NCBI GenBank assembly: GCA_016783345.1
Contig: JADHWT010000009.1
Coordinates: 1 to 18,801, forward strand
DNA from: Candidatus Omnitrophota bacterium
Lineage (GTDB): Bacteria; NPL-UPA2; BS750m-G34
DNA: 18,801 nucleotides
Direction: 5' to 3'
Part shown: positions 7,710 to 14,424 of the stretch, piece after piece
Numbering within the stretch: the stretch's first letter is position 1
Layout: each line of letters opens with the position of its first letter
Program-made: the position numbers and the translations under genes
Notes under the pieces: generated by a model
The model's database searches: none
Seen by the model: only the letters and a program-made list of their open reading frames with translations
Told to the model about the DNA's origin: nothing

Positions 7710-8576
7710 TTAATCCGGTGCTTGTGCTTTGCTATCTTTCTTACCCCTAGCTTTTTTTACTTTTAGGCTAGGAGTAGCCCAAGATTCAATTGTTGGAATA
7801 AAATTCTCATAATTATCTTTTGAGTTATCATATGACAAAACCTTGATACCATAATATTGCTCAAGCTCAAGCGTATTAATCATATTATTATTAGGCAATA
7901 AGGCGTAGTGGCAGTAGAAGCTACTGTTTTTATACATAAATCTATTATTAATTCTTGCAAATTCCAACAACCTTTTTTCCCTGCACGAATATCCTAAAAA
8001 TAAAACACAGTATGATCCAAATACATTATGGAGAAAATTCTGAAAATCCCGTAAGCTATAAAGTGTATCTATATCAAATAAATTGAAGACGTTATCAGAA
8101 ATATTTCCATGCAGACAAAATACTTTATTATCACGTAATTCTTGAGGACAGCATTCTCCTTTAAAACGTAATTGTTCACTCATAAATACCCCACAATTAG
8201 GAATCAAATTATCGATATTTGTAGTAATAATCGCACTGGGTTTTAATAACTTAATTTGTTTGATCCACTTCTTAAAAATAGTTAATTTTGTCGGATCGTT
8301 ACAAGCCAATGCTTTTTTTAACTCACTGTCATAGGTATCTCTATCGCTACGATGAATCTGTCCAAAGCATTCATAAAAATCCATTTGACTAACTTTATGA
8401 CGTTCATCTTCAAGCGCCCCTAGTCTAAGTTTATATTTTTGAACAAGTGTTTCTTTCAAACGATCCCAACTTGGCAGCCCTGCCGCGCATGATATTCCTG
8501 CCCCTAAAAAAATTAATAATCGTCTTTCTTCAGCAGCTACTTTTATTGCTTCTGGCAAAGAAGGTGTTCCATCCAT
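7710..8576 (-). CDS. Stand-alone SIR2-domain protein (SIR2_2-like), probable NAD-hydrolysing defence effector
   Basis: A 288-residue protein with a full set of SIR2 motifs: FLGAGIS at 23-29 plus AAGLPSW at 31-37 (NAD-binding loop), ITTNIDNL with Asn120 and Asp122, the catalytic CLHG with His156, and FLGYS at 193-197. There is no zinc-binding four-cysteine module as in deacetylase sirtuins. This matches the SIR2_2/SIR2-like class known from defence systems such as ThsA, DSR and SIR2-HerA, where the domain hydrolyses NAD to stop infected cells. NADase activity here is inferred. The basic tail (KVKKARGKKDSK) is disordered-looking. First gene of the island operon. The ATG at 8576 is the only reasonable start, since an in-frame stop lies 9 codons upstream; the ribosome site is weak. 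Confidence 0.9.
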   Translation of the reverse strand: MDGTPSLPEAIKVAAEERRLLIFLGAGISCAAGLPSWDRLKETLVQKYKLRLGALEDERHKVSQMDFYECFGQIHRSDRDTYDSELKKALACNDPTKLTIFKKWIKQIKLLKPSAIITTNIDNLIPNCGVFMSEQLRFKGECCPQELRDNKVFCLHGNISDNVFNLFDIDTLYSLRDFQNFLHNVFGSYCVLFLGYSCREKRLLEFARINNRFMYKNSSFYCHYALLPNNNMINTLELEQYYGIKVLSYDNSKDNYENFIPTIESWATPSLKVKKARGKKDSKAQAPD

Positions 8577-8790
8577 CGCTAATTTGTATTCTTTCGTTAC
8601 TAATTAACTGCGTTCAAGTTGCAACAACTATCTTTTTTCTTATACACTCTTTGCTTTCTCAAGGCGATTTTTGACAAGTTCACATACAGCCCAATAGACT
8701 TCTTTTCGTTCTTGTTTGGTTAAGCCAATGCACCTTCTCCTAGATTAACTCGGATATCTAATTCAATAAATATAGGAGTCAATGTGAAAT
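8577..8790 (-). other. 214-nt intergenic region upstream of the SIR2 gene
   Basis: This gap separates the eno stop from the SIR2 start and should contain the island promoter if it has its own. I see no strong sigma-70 boxes and no terminator hairpin after eno. The best promoter pair is TTGCAA and TAGTAA, 16 nt apart, just upstream of the SIR2 gene; it matches consensus poorly. The only structure I can support is a possible broken small ORF, listed separately. Confidence 0.5.
8640..8782 (-). pseudogene. Possible remnant of a small protein gene, split by a frameshift
   Basis: Two short frames abut between eno and the SIR2 gene. Frame A runs from TTG 8782 to a TAA at 8720 (about 20 residues, PIFIELDIRVNLGEGALA). 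Frame B is open from 8744 to a TAA at 8640 and in its last 27 codons reads like real protein (LTKQERKEVYWAVCELVKN, then RLEKAKSV). A -1 shift at GCTTAACC would join them into about 47 residues. Neither half has an ATG, and I do not recognise the product. It may be a decayed gene from the original locus or the island, or chance. Confidence 0.35.
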
Positions 8791-10074
8791 TTAAAACTTA
8801 AATACTTCCTTCCCTTTATATACAGCATCCTTCCCCAGGTTCTCTTCAATGCGGAGGAGCTGGTTGTACTTGGCCACACGGTCTGTCCGGCAGAGTGAAC
8901 CGGTTTTTATCTGTCCGGTATTCATGGCGACAACTAAATCCGAAATAGTCGTATCTTCAGTTTCACCTGAGCGGTGAGAGATTACTGCGGTGTACCCTGC
9001 ATTGTGAGCGCAAGTTACAGCTTCTCTCGTCTCGGTAAGGGTGCCTATCTGATTTACCTTGATAAGTATGGAATTAGCAGCATGCTTTTCTATGCCTTTT
9101 TTTAAACGCGCAGTATTGGTAACAAACAGGTCATCGCCTACTATTTGCACTCTCTTCCCCAGGCGTGCAGTAAGGCGTTGCCAGCCATCCCAGTCATCCT
9201 CAGCCAGGCCGTCTTCAATAGAGATAATAGGGAATTTGTTAAGTAGTACTTCATAAAAATTAACCATTTCTTCACTATTTTTTTCAGGAACCTTTTCAGC
9301 CTTCAAGAAATATCTGCCATTTTCATAAAAAGAACTGGCTGCCGGGTCAAGCGCAAGAAGGATGTCGCTGCCTGCCTTGTATCCACTTTTTTCTATAGCG
9401 CTGACTATGACCTCCAGGGCCTGTTCATTGGATTCAAGTGAAGGGGCAAAACCGCCTTCATCACCTACGGAAGTAGAGAGCCCGCGTTTTTTAAGGACCT
9501 TCTTGAGATTGTGAAATACCTCTGCTCCCATGCGCAGGGCCTCTTTAAAGGAACCCGCACCTACAGGCATGACCATAAATTCCTGCAGGTCTACATTATT
9601 GTCAGCATGGAGCCCTCCGTTTACTATATTCATCATAGGGACCGGCAGGACCCGCGCATCACTCCCTCCGAGATATTTATATAGCGGGAGTTTGCGGGAA
9701 TTAGCAGCTGCCTTTGCCAGGGCGAGTGATACGCCTAAAATGGCATTGGCCCCAAGTCTTGCTTTATTACCAGTCCCGTCTAATTTAATGAGAAGCCTGT
9801 CAACCTCTTCCTGCTCGTATATATTTAAGCCTGATATATTTTTTTTGATCTCTCCGTTGACATGACTGACAGCCTTGGAAACTCCCTTGCCCAGGTATCT
9901 CTTCTCATCATTGTCCCTTAATTCTACTGCTTCATATTCACCGGTTGAGGCGCCTGATGGGACAGCAGCCCTGCCTAAAACACCGTCGTCAGTTATAATA
10001 TCCACCTCGACGGTAGGATTTCCACGCGAATCCAGAATCTCCCGTCCTTTTACATCTTTAATTTTTCCGCTCAT
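8791..10074 (-). CDS. eno: Enolase
   Basis: Enolase (phosphopyruvate hydratase) interconverts 2-phosphoglycerate and phosphoenolpyruvate in glycolysis and gluconeogenesis. At 427 residues it is full length. Visible landmarks: DSRGNPTVEVDI at 16-27, the mobile loop GASTGEYEAVELRD, GGLHADNNVDLQEFMVMP near 155, the metal ligands in ALDPAASSFYENG, SIEDGLAEDDW and VGDDLFVTN, the signature ILIKVNQIGTLTE with the catalytic lysine, SHRSGETEDTTI, and the C-terminal KYNQLLRIEE. ATG 10074 is one base after the stop of the cyclophilin-like gene, with AAGGAAG upstream. In an acetogenic-type metabolism it links acetyl-CoA-derived carbon to sugar synthesis. Typical chromosomal composition. Confidence 0.99.
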   Translation of the reverse strand: MSGKIKDVKGREILDSRGNPTVEVDIITDDGVLGRAAVPSGASTGEYEAVELRDNDEKRYLGKGVSKAVSHVNGEIKKNISGLNIYEQEEVDRLLIKLDGTGNKARLGANAILGVSLALAKAAANSRKLPLYKYLGGSDARVLPVPMMNIVNGGLHADNNVDLQEFMVMPVGAGSFKEALRMGAEVFHNLKKVLKKRGLSTSVGDEGGFAPSLESNEQALEVIVSAIEKSGYKAGSDILLALDPAASSFYENGRYFLKAEKVPEKNSEEMVNFYEVLLNKFPIISIEDGLAEDDWDGWQRLTARLGKRVQIVGDDLFVTNTARLKKGIEKHAANSILIKVNQIGTLTETREAVTCAHNAGYTAVISHRSGETEDTTISDLVVAMNTGQIKTGSLCRTDRVAKYNQLLRIEENLGKDAVYKGKEVFKF

Positions 10075-10075
10075 A

Positions 10076-10450
10076 TTATTCTTCCTTCTCTATAACTACC
10101 TTCTCGCCGGATTTTATAGATTTAAAGAGGGTTGCATTGCCAATAACGCGGCCAACTATGTTTACTGCGCTTGCTGGTTTAATTTCAGAACCCGAACTTA
10201 TAGGTGTAGGCCCGAAGAAGATGCAGAAGGCAGAGCCCTCAGGCCAGTAACCAAGGTCTCCGAGATTGACTACCTCTTTTCCATTGTCCAATTTGTCTTC
10301 CACAGGAATAGAAAAGTATATCTCATCACCCCATAGATTCGCTTTACCTTCAATCGGCAACTTCTCCTCAATAAGTGTGGCAGTGCGGGTATCATTTAAT
10401 TCTGCATTCGTTGTTACACTGCCGGCTTTAATAACAATTTTTGTACTCAT
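10076..10450 (-). CDS. Cyclophilin-like fold protein (TM1367 type)
   Basis: A 124-residue protein resembling the small cyclophilin-like family typified by Thermotoga TM1367. Supporting stretches are LIEEKLPIEGKANLWGDEIYFSIPV (about 27-50), LGDLGYWPEGSAFCIFFGPTPIS (63-85) and NIVGRVIGNATLFKSI (97-112). The fold resembles peptidyl-prolyl isomerases, but the cellular role of the family is not settled. No signal peptide, so cytoplasmic. The start is well set by GGAGGG at 10456-10461, 5 nt before ATG 10450. It sits between rsmI (54 nt upstream, with one hairpin repeat in the gap) and eno (1 nt downstream), so it is likely co-expressed with eno. Confidence 0.85.
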   Translation of the reverse strand: MSTKIVIKAGSVTTNAELNDTRTATLIEEKLPIEGKANLWGDEIYFSIPVEDKLDNGKEVVNLGDLGYWPEGSAFCIFFGPTPISSGSEIKPASAVNIVGRVIGNATLFKSIKSGEKVVIEKEE

Positions 10451-10486
10451 ACTATCCCTCCATTCCGCAGGCTACCAGAAAAATGG

Positions 10487-10513
10487 GGAAAATGGTGTCT
10501 GTCACTATTTTCC
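10487..10513. repeat. Hairpin repeat, copy 1 (rsmI end)
   Basis: Inverted repeat with 11-nt arms (GGAAAATGGTG and CACTATTTTCC) around a TCTGT loop; one pair is mismatched (G-U on the plus strand, A-C in the minus-strand transcript). It shares its 21-bp core (10490-10510) with copies at 11384-11406 and 12794-12816. The rsmI stop TAG lies inside the arm. The transcribed strand carries GTGACAGACACC. It resembles a REP/BIME-like dispersed element and could affect mRNA stability or termination, but has no U-tract for a standard terminator. Confidence 0.85.
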
Positions 10514-11182
10514 TACTATAATTACATATTCCCCTTTTAAAACCTTTTCATTATCTATCGCTTCCAGGACTTCGGAGGCTGAGCCACGGTATACACGTTC
10601 AAATTTTTTAGTCAGCTCTTTAACCACTGCCACCCTTCGTTCTCCAAAAATCTCCCTGATATCTGAGAGGGTTATTTTTAAACGATACGGTGATTCGTAA
10701 AAAATAATAGTAGCCTTATAATCTTTAAGGCTGTGCAGTTCCTTTTTTTTACGGCCCGGGCGTCTCGGGAGAAAACCCTTAAAGAAAAAACTGTCTGTAG
10801 GGAGCCCTGATATTACGAGGCTCGATACCAAGGCGCATGGACCAGGGACTATACTTAAAGGAAAATCACCCAGGTGGGCAAGCTCCTCTATCAGACGGTA
10901 ACCAGGGTCAGATATACCGGGTGTGCCGGCATTGGATACTAAGGCGACATCCTTTCCCTGCGAAAGGCAATCAACTATCTCCGGGACTCGTCTCCTCTCA
11001 TTAGCCTCAAAAAAACTCACCAACCTTTTTTGTCTAATTCCATAATGAGAGAGAAGTTTGCGGGTCTTGCGCGTATCTTCACAGGCGATTAAATCTACTT
11101 CTTTTAAAACCCGCAAGGCCCTTAAGGTAATATCTTCGAGATTGCCGATTGGGGTGGCAACGATAAGAAGTGTGCCGTTCAT
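10505..11182 (-). CDS. rsmI: 16S rRNA (cytidine-1402-2'-O)-methyltransferase RsmI
   Basis: SAM-dependent tetrapyrrole-methylase-fold enzyme that 2'-O-methylates C1402 of 16S rRNA in the decoding centre. Clear motifs: LLIVATPIGNLEDITLRAL at 5-23, ACEDTRKTRKLLSHYGI at 33-49, FFEANE, ALVSNAGTPGISDPGYRLI near 84-102, VPGPCALVSSLVISGLP, FFFKGFLPRRPGRKKKEL and FYESPYRL. At 225 residues it ends just after the methylase core (LKGEYVIIVGK); many homologues have 50-60 more C-terminal residues. The stop codon lies in hairpin repeat copy 1, so the short tail could reflect insertion of that element. ATG 11182 is 3 nt after the stop of the zinc-ribbon gene. Confidence 0.96.
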   Translation of the reverse strand: MNGTLLIVATPIGNLEDITLRALRVLKEVDLIACEDTRKTRKLLSHYGIRQKRLVSFFEANERRRVPEIVDCLSQGKDVALVSNAGTPGISDPGYRLIEELAHLGDFPLSIVPGPCALVSSLVISGLPTDSFFFKGFLPRRPGRKKKELHSLKDYKATIIFYESPYRLKITLSDIREIFGERRVAVVKELTKKFERVYRGSASEVLEAIDNEKVLKGEYVIIVGK

Positions 11183-11185
11183 CTC

Positions 11186-11383
11186 TCATCCAGGACGGCA
11201 ATACTGACAGGGTTTTCTATCGGATATGCCCTTTTTAGGCCTGTAGGGAACTTTATTTGCCCTCTTTATCTTTCTCGTCCATACACACCCTTGACGATGA
11301 TAGCAACCAGAGAGACGGCTAACTATATAGTAGTCATCATCCTTTGCCGAATCTTTTCCAAACAGACTTTCTTGCTTACTCAT
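11186..11383 (-). CDS. Small putative zinc-binding protein (Ada-like/PCxxC type)
   Basis: A 65-residue basic protein with candidate metal ligands His29, Cys33, Cys59 and Cys62, arranged as GCYHRQGC followed 25 residues later by PCQYC. This resembles the short 'HxxxC...PCxxC' zinc knuckle seen in the N-terminal domain of Ada and at the ends of some nucleases, where it often binds DNA. Cys27 could also take part. The N-terminal 20 residues are polar and acidic. It lies between radA (20 nt upstream, with hairpin repeat copy 2 between them) and rsmI (3 nt downstream). The ATG follows the repeat directly and has no visible Shine-Dalgarno. Function unknown; the DNA-repair neighbourhood with radA is suggestive only. 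Confidence 0.7.
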   Translation of the reverse strand: MSKQESLFGKDSAKDDDYYIVSRLSGCYHRQGCVWTRKIKRANKVPYRPKKGISDRKPCQYCRPG

Positions 11384-11406
11384 TAAATGGTGTCTGTCAC
11401 TATTTA
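11384..11406. repeat. Hairpin repeat, copy 2 (radA end)
   Basis: Core AAATGGTG-TCTGT-CACTATTT at 11385-11405 plus one outer base pair, with the same arm mismatch as copy 1. The radA stop TAA (11404-11406) lies in one arm, and the ATG of the 65-residue zinc-ribbon gene (11383) begins at the other edge. The element therefore fills the whole radA/next-gene junction. Confidence 0.85.
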
Positions 11407-12786
11407 TGCCAGGGCTATTTTTAACGCCTCTTCCACTTTACTGATCCCTTTTAGTTCTATCCCCTTAATCTTTTTTGCAGTATTGTTTTTCGGAAAGAGA
11501 CAATATTTAAATCCAAGCCTGGCTGCCTCTTTTATCCTCTTATCTATCTGAGTCACTCCCCTCACCTCTCCTGCCAGACCTACCTCGCCAACAACAACCA
11601 TATCCTGAGGGACTGGTTTATTCTTAAAACTGGAGGCAACTGCTACAGACACACCCAGGTCCATAGCTGGTTCTTCAATCTTTACCCCGCCGGCAACATT
11701 TACGAATATATCCTGGTTTGCCAGCGAAAGCCCGATCCTCTTCTCTAATATAGCAAAAATAATAGAGGCGCGGCCGCGCTCAAATCCACTCACCATCCGT
11801 CGAGAAACGCCGAGACTTGAACTTCCTAAAAGGGCCTGCACCTCAACAAGCAGCGGCCTTGTCCCTTCAAGGCACGGGACTACTACTGAGCCGGCTACAC
11901 CCTTAGGTCTCTCAGCCAGGAAAATCTCCGAAGGATTTTTCACCTCTACCAAACCTTTTTCTTTCATCTCGAAGACGCCTATCTCATTGGTGGAACCAAA
12001 TCTATTCTTGACTGCTCTTAAGATTCTAAACTGATGGTGCAAGTCTCCTTCAAAATAAAGCACTGTATCAACCATGTGCTCCAGGACCCTTGGCCCGGCA
12101 ATAGAGCCGTCCTTGGTGACATGTCCTACAATAAACAGGGGGATATTCTGGGCCTTGGCAAAATATACCAGGGAACCGGCGCACTCCCGCACCTGGCTTA
12201 TTGTGCCGGGGGCTGAAGAGAGGTCCGAGCGGTAAATCGCCTGGATGGAATCTATAATAACAAGCCGCGGCTGAAATTCTTCTATAGCATGCTCGATCTT
12301 CTCCAGATTTACCTCGGGAAGTATGTATATATTCGAAGAAAGCGCGCCAACACGCCTTGCCCTCATCCTTGTCTGCTTGACCGACTCTTCACCTGAGACA
12401 TATAAGACAGGCCCGAATTTCGAACTTATGAGATTTGCTATCTCAAGCATGATTGTCGATTTCCCTACACCAGGGTCACCGCCTACCAGAACTACCGAGC
12501 CGGGCACTATGCCTCCGCCTAAGATGCGGTCAAACTCCTCCATTCCGCTGGCAAGCCTTTCCTCTTGCTCTTCTTCCCCTTCAGCCAAATCCATTTTTTG
12601 TAATGCAGCGGGTTTACTCGCAAGGTTTCCTGTGGAGAGACTCCTGCGAGGCGCCTCTTCCTTTATCTCTTCCATAAATGTATTCCACCTCTGGCAGGAA
12701 GGACATTTGCCAAGCCATCTGGAGGCCTCGTGGGCGCATTCCTGGCAAACAAACAAGGTTTTGGTTTTAGCTTTAATTTTAGCCAT
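11404..12786 (-). CDS. radA: DNA repair protein RadA (Sms)
   Basis: RecA-like branch-migration helicase acting in homologous recombination and repair. At 460 residues it matches the usual length. An N-terminal zinc finger is visible (Cys14, 17, 28, 31 in FVCQECAHEASRWLGKCPSC), then the RecA-like core with Walker A GGDPGVGKST near 103-112, a Walker B-like LVIIDSIQAIY near 180-190 and the RadA-specific KNRFG motif (AVKNRFGSTNEIGVF) near 262. The C-terminal 150 residues form the Lon-protease-like domain (MDLGVSVAVASSF, VVGEVGLAGEVRGV). The start is 20 nt after the mlaD stop. Repeat copy 3 occupies that gap and no Shine-Dalgarno precedes the ATG (TTTAATTTTTTATGG). The stop lies in repeat copy 2. 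Confidence 0.98.
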   Translation of the reverse strand: MAKIKAKTKTLFVCQECAHEASRWLGKCPSCQRWNTFMEEIKEEAPRRSLSTGNLASKPAALQKMDLAEGEEEQEERLASGMEEFDRILGGGIVPGSVVLVGGDPGVGKSTIMLEIANLISSKFGPVLYVSGEESVKQTRMRARRVGALSSNIYILPEVNLEKIEHAIEEFQPRLVIIDSIQAIYRSDLSSAPGTISQVRECAGSLVYFAKAQNIPLFIVGHVTKDGSIAGPRVLEHMVDTVLYFEGDLHHQFRILRAVKNRFGSTNEIGVFEMKEKGLVEVKNPSEIFLAERPKGVAGSVVVPCLEGTRPLLVEVQALLGSSSLGVSRRMVSGFERGRASIIFAILEKRIGLSLANQDIFVNVAGGVKIEEPAMDLGVSVAVASSFKNKPVPQDMVVVGEVGLAGEVRGVTQIDKRIKEAARLGFKYCLFPKNNTAKKIKGIELKGISKVEEALKIALA

Positions 12787-12793
12787 AAAAAAT

Positions 12794-12816
12794 TAAATGG
12801 TGTCTGTCACCATTTA
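12794..12816. repeat. Hairpin repeat, copy 3 (mlaD end)
   Basis: The most symmetrical copy: 9-bp perfect arms (TAAATGGTG and CACCATTTA) around a 5-nt TCTGT loop. The last two codons of mlaD (Lys-Trp) and its TGA stop are formed by the element, and radA starts 8 nt beyond it. Compared with copies 1 and 2, the mismatched arm base is restored to full pairing, so this may be closest to the parental element. Confidence 0.87.
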
Positions 12817-13625
12817 TTTTCTTCTGCCTTTTTTTCGTTAAATGTCTTCGGTGGTTTTTTAAACAGCTTCCAGGGATTCTCTTTTATATCCTCGCTGAAT
12901 TCTTTTAGATTCTGGGATATAACCTCTAAATTCCGGGCTACTGTCTCAATATTGTCACCCTTGATACCCTGATTCAAGGCCGTAGAGACATTATGAAAAT
13001 TTTCTACAGTCTCTTTAAACTTCTCACGGTCAATACCGTAACGCACATCAGACGCGATTGAGGCGATATCCTCTGTCGCCTTTTCTATATTGAGAAAAGA
13101 ATTCTTGATACGCTTCTTCATCTCATCCGTAGCAATCACTTCATTTGCTACGGTAATAATCTGCTGAAGTTTTTTTACTATATCCTCACCTACACGAAGA
13201 AGCGACTGCATCTGGACAGGGTCAACACTATCAATAACACCTGTTCCATCCGAAGGGATGTACCCTCCCTCAGGCGGACCAGGGTGAATCTCTACATATT
13301 TTTCACCCATAAGCCCTAAAGAACTTATGCTGGCTATCGTCCCTTCCCTGAGGCGGATGTCTTTTTCAATAGAAATCTTAACCTTAACCTTTGTGTATCC
13401 TTTTTCAACGTCTTCAATAAGCTTTAATGCCTTTACACGCCCGGCTTCTACTCCGGCCAATCGCACCGGGGCATCCTTGACCAAGCCGCGGGTAAATCTA
13501 AAATAGATGAGATATGTATCCTCCGGCTCAAGTTTAAATTTCCCCACAAATAAAACCATAACAGCCAAAAGCGCAGAGGCCGCTATTATTAGAATTCCTA
13601 CTTTTAATTCTGCAGGCATCTTCAT
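12807..13625 (-). CDS. mlaD: MCE-domain lipid transport protein (MlaD type)
   Basis: Membrane-anchored MCE protein, the periplasmic lipid-binding part of an Mla-type ABC phospholipid transporter. One N-terminal membrane helix (VGILIIAASALLAVMVLFVG, about 9-28) is followed by the MCE domain at about 37-120 with YFRFTRGLVKDAPVRLAGVEAGRV and ISSLGLMGEKYVEIHPG. A helical tail of about 130 residues ends with KENPWKLFKKPPKTF. At 272 residues it is longer than E. coli MlaD (about 183), like many MCE proteins of other phyla. The start is supported by a GGGGG run about 8 nt upstream. It lies 14 nt after mlaE. The final Trp and stop are inside repeat copy 3, so the original C terminus may have been altered. 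Confidence 0.94.
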   Translation of the reverse strand: MKMPAELKVGILIIAASALLAVMVLFVGKFKLEPEDTYLIYFRFTRGLVKDAPVRLAGVEAGRVKALKLIEDVEKGYTKVKVKISIEKDIRLREGTIASISSLGLMGEKYVEIHPGPPEGGYIPSDGTGVIDSVDPVQMQSLLRVGEDIVKKLQQIITVANEVIATDEMKKRIKNSFLNIEKATEDIASIASDVRYGIDREKFKETVENFHNVSTALNQGIKGDNIETVARNLEVISQNLKEFSEDIKENPWKLFKKPPKTFNEKKAEENKW

Positions 13626-13639
13626 TATTTTATCCCCCT

Positions 13640-14422
13640 TTATCCCACTCCCAGACCTTTATAAATGAACACGATAAAGAAATCCAGTATCAGTATCAAG
13701 ATGCAGGAGGTCACAACCGCGCCGGTTGTTGCCCTGCCTACACCCTCAGCGCCACCCTCAGTATTGAAACCCTTATAGCAGCCTATTATCGCAATGACTA
13801 TGCCGAATATAAAGGCCTTGACGAGTCCGCCCATTATATCCCACGGACACATATACTCACTCATGTTCCTGAGATAATACGTGCCGTTTATACCGAACAT
13901 TTTTACACCGACGACATATCCGCCCGCAATCCCTATAAAGACCGTAATGATTGTCAAAATAGGTACAAGGGCAGCGCAGGCTATAAGACGGGGCACAACC
14001 AGATACTTAACCGGATCAGTTGCAAGGGTATGCAACGCGTCTACCTGCTCTGTCACGGTCATCGTGCCTATTTCAGACGCAAAAGCCGCGCCGATCCTGC
14101 CTGCAAGCATAAGACCCGCAAGCACAGGGCCAAGCTCTCTTGTCATAGAAAGGCCCACAACAAGCCCGACAGCTGTCTCTACAGTCAACTTATGAAACTG
14201 ATAATAGGTCTGAGCTGCCAGGACCATACCTGTAAAAAGGCCTGTGATCATGACTACCGGAAGACTCATCACGCCTACCTGGACCATCTGGTTGACGATA
14301 TTTTCTCTCTCCCAGGGCGGGCGAAAAGATTTAATAGTATTAATAAATAATAATCCTACACCTCCAACAGGAATAGCCATCCGCCTCAGATTATAGGACA
14401 AAAAATCTATTATGGGATTCAT
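13640..14422 (-). CDS. mlaE: MlaE-type ABC transporter permease
   Basis: Integral inner-membrane permease of the Mla/MCE lipid transporter (MlaE/YrbE family, also called ABC permease DUF140). The 260 residues fit the family. Typical blocks are visible: MSLPVVMITGLFTGMVLAAQTYYQF near 52-76, GLSMTRELGPVLAGLMLAGRIGAAFASEIGTMTVTEQVDAL near 88-130, a conserved LVVPRLIA, and CYKGFNTEGGAEGVGRATTGAVV near 214-238. Five or six membrane helices can be made out. It begins 2 nt after the mlaF stop with little ribosome site, so translation is probably coupled. With MlaF and MlaD it moves phospholipids between inner and outer membrane, implying a diderm envelope. Confidence 0.96.
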   Translation of the reverse strand: MNPIIDFLSYNLRRMAIPVGGVGLLFINTIKSFRPPWERENIVNQMVQVGVMSLPVVMITGLFTGMVLAAQTYYQFHKLTVETAVGLVVGLSMTRELGPVLAGLMLAGRIGAAFASEIGTMTVTEQVDALHTLATDPVKYLVVPRLIACAALVPILTIITVFIGIAGGYVVGVKMFGINGTYYLRNMSEYMCPWDIMGGLVKAFIFGIVIAIIGCYKGFNTEGGAEGVGRATTGAVVTSCILILILDFFIVFIYKGLGVG

Positions 14423-14424
14423 TA

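Larger units (their letters stand above)
3018..8790. other. AT-rich accessory island inserted between eno and ftsB
   Basis: This region holds three closely spaced minus-strand genes (SIR2, 1086-residue helical protein, AlbA_2/Schlafen-like protein) flanked by short non-coding stretches. Hand counts of single 60-base lines gave 28% G+C at 5221-5280 and 35% at 7201-7260, against 55% at 8821-8880 (eno) and 52% at 841-900 (cooS). Flanking genes eno and ftsB are commonly adjacent in bacteria, which supports insertion. I see no integrase, transposase, tRNA target or convincing att repeats, so the mechanism is unknown and the exact ends are uncertain. Confidence 0.7.

Noticed and set aside
8580..8640. 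Sigma-70 promoter for the SIR2 operon (TTGCAA ... TAGTAA)
   Set aside because: Match to the -35 and -10 consensus is 4/6 and 3/6 only; too weak to list as a feature.
3023..8745. Shared GGTGCA at the left repeat and near 8730 as attachment-site direct repeats of the island
   Set aside because: Only about six bases match and no recombinase is present; such a match is expected by chance.
10487..10513. Rho-independent terminator at hairpin repeat copy 1
   Set aside because: The arms are AT-rich, no U-run directly follows on the transcribed strand, and the same element recurs inside a continuous operon.
9530..10700. Several plus-strand open frames of 111-153 codons opposite eno, the cyclophilin-like gene and rsmI
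   Set aside because: All are antisense to well-supported genes and show no family features.
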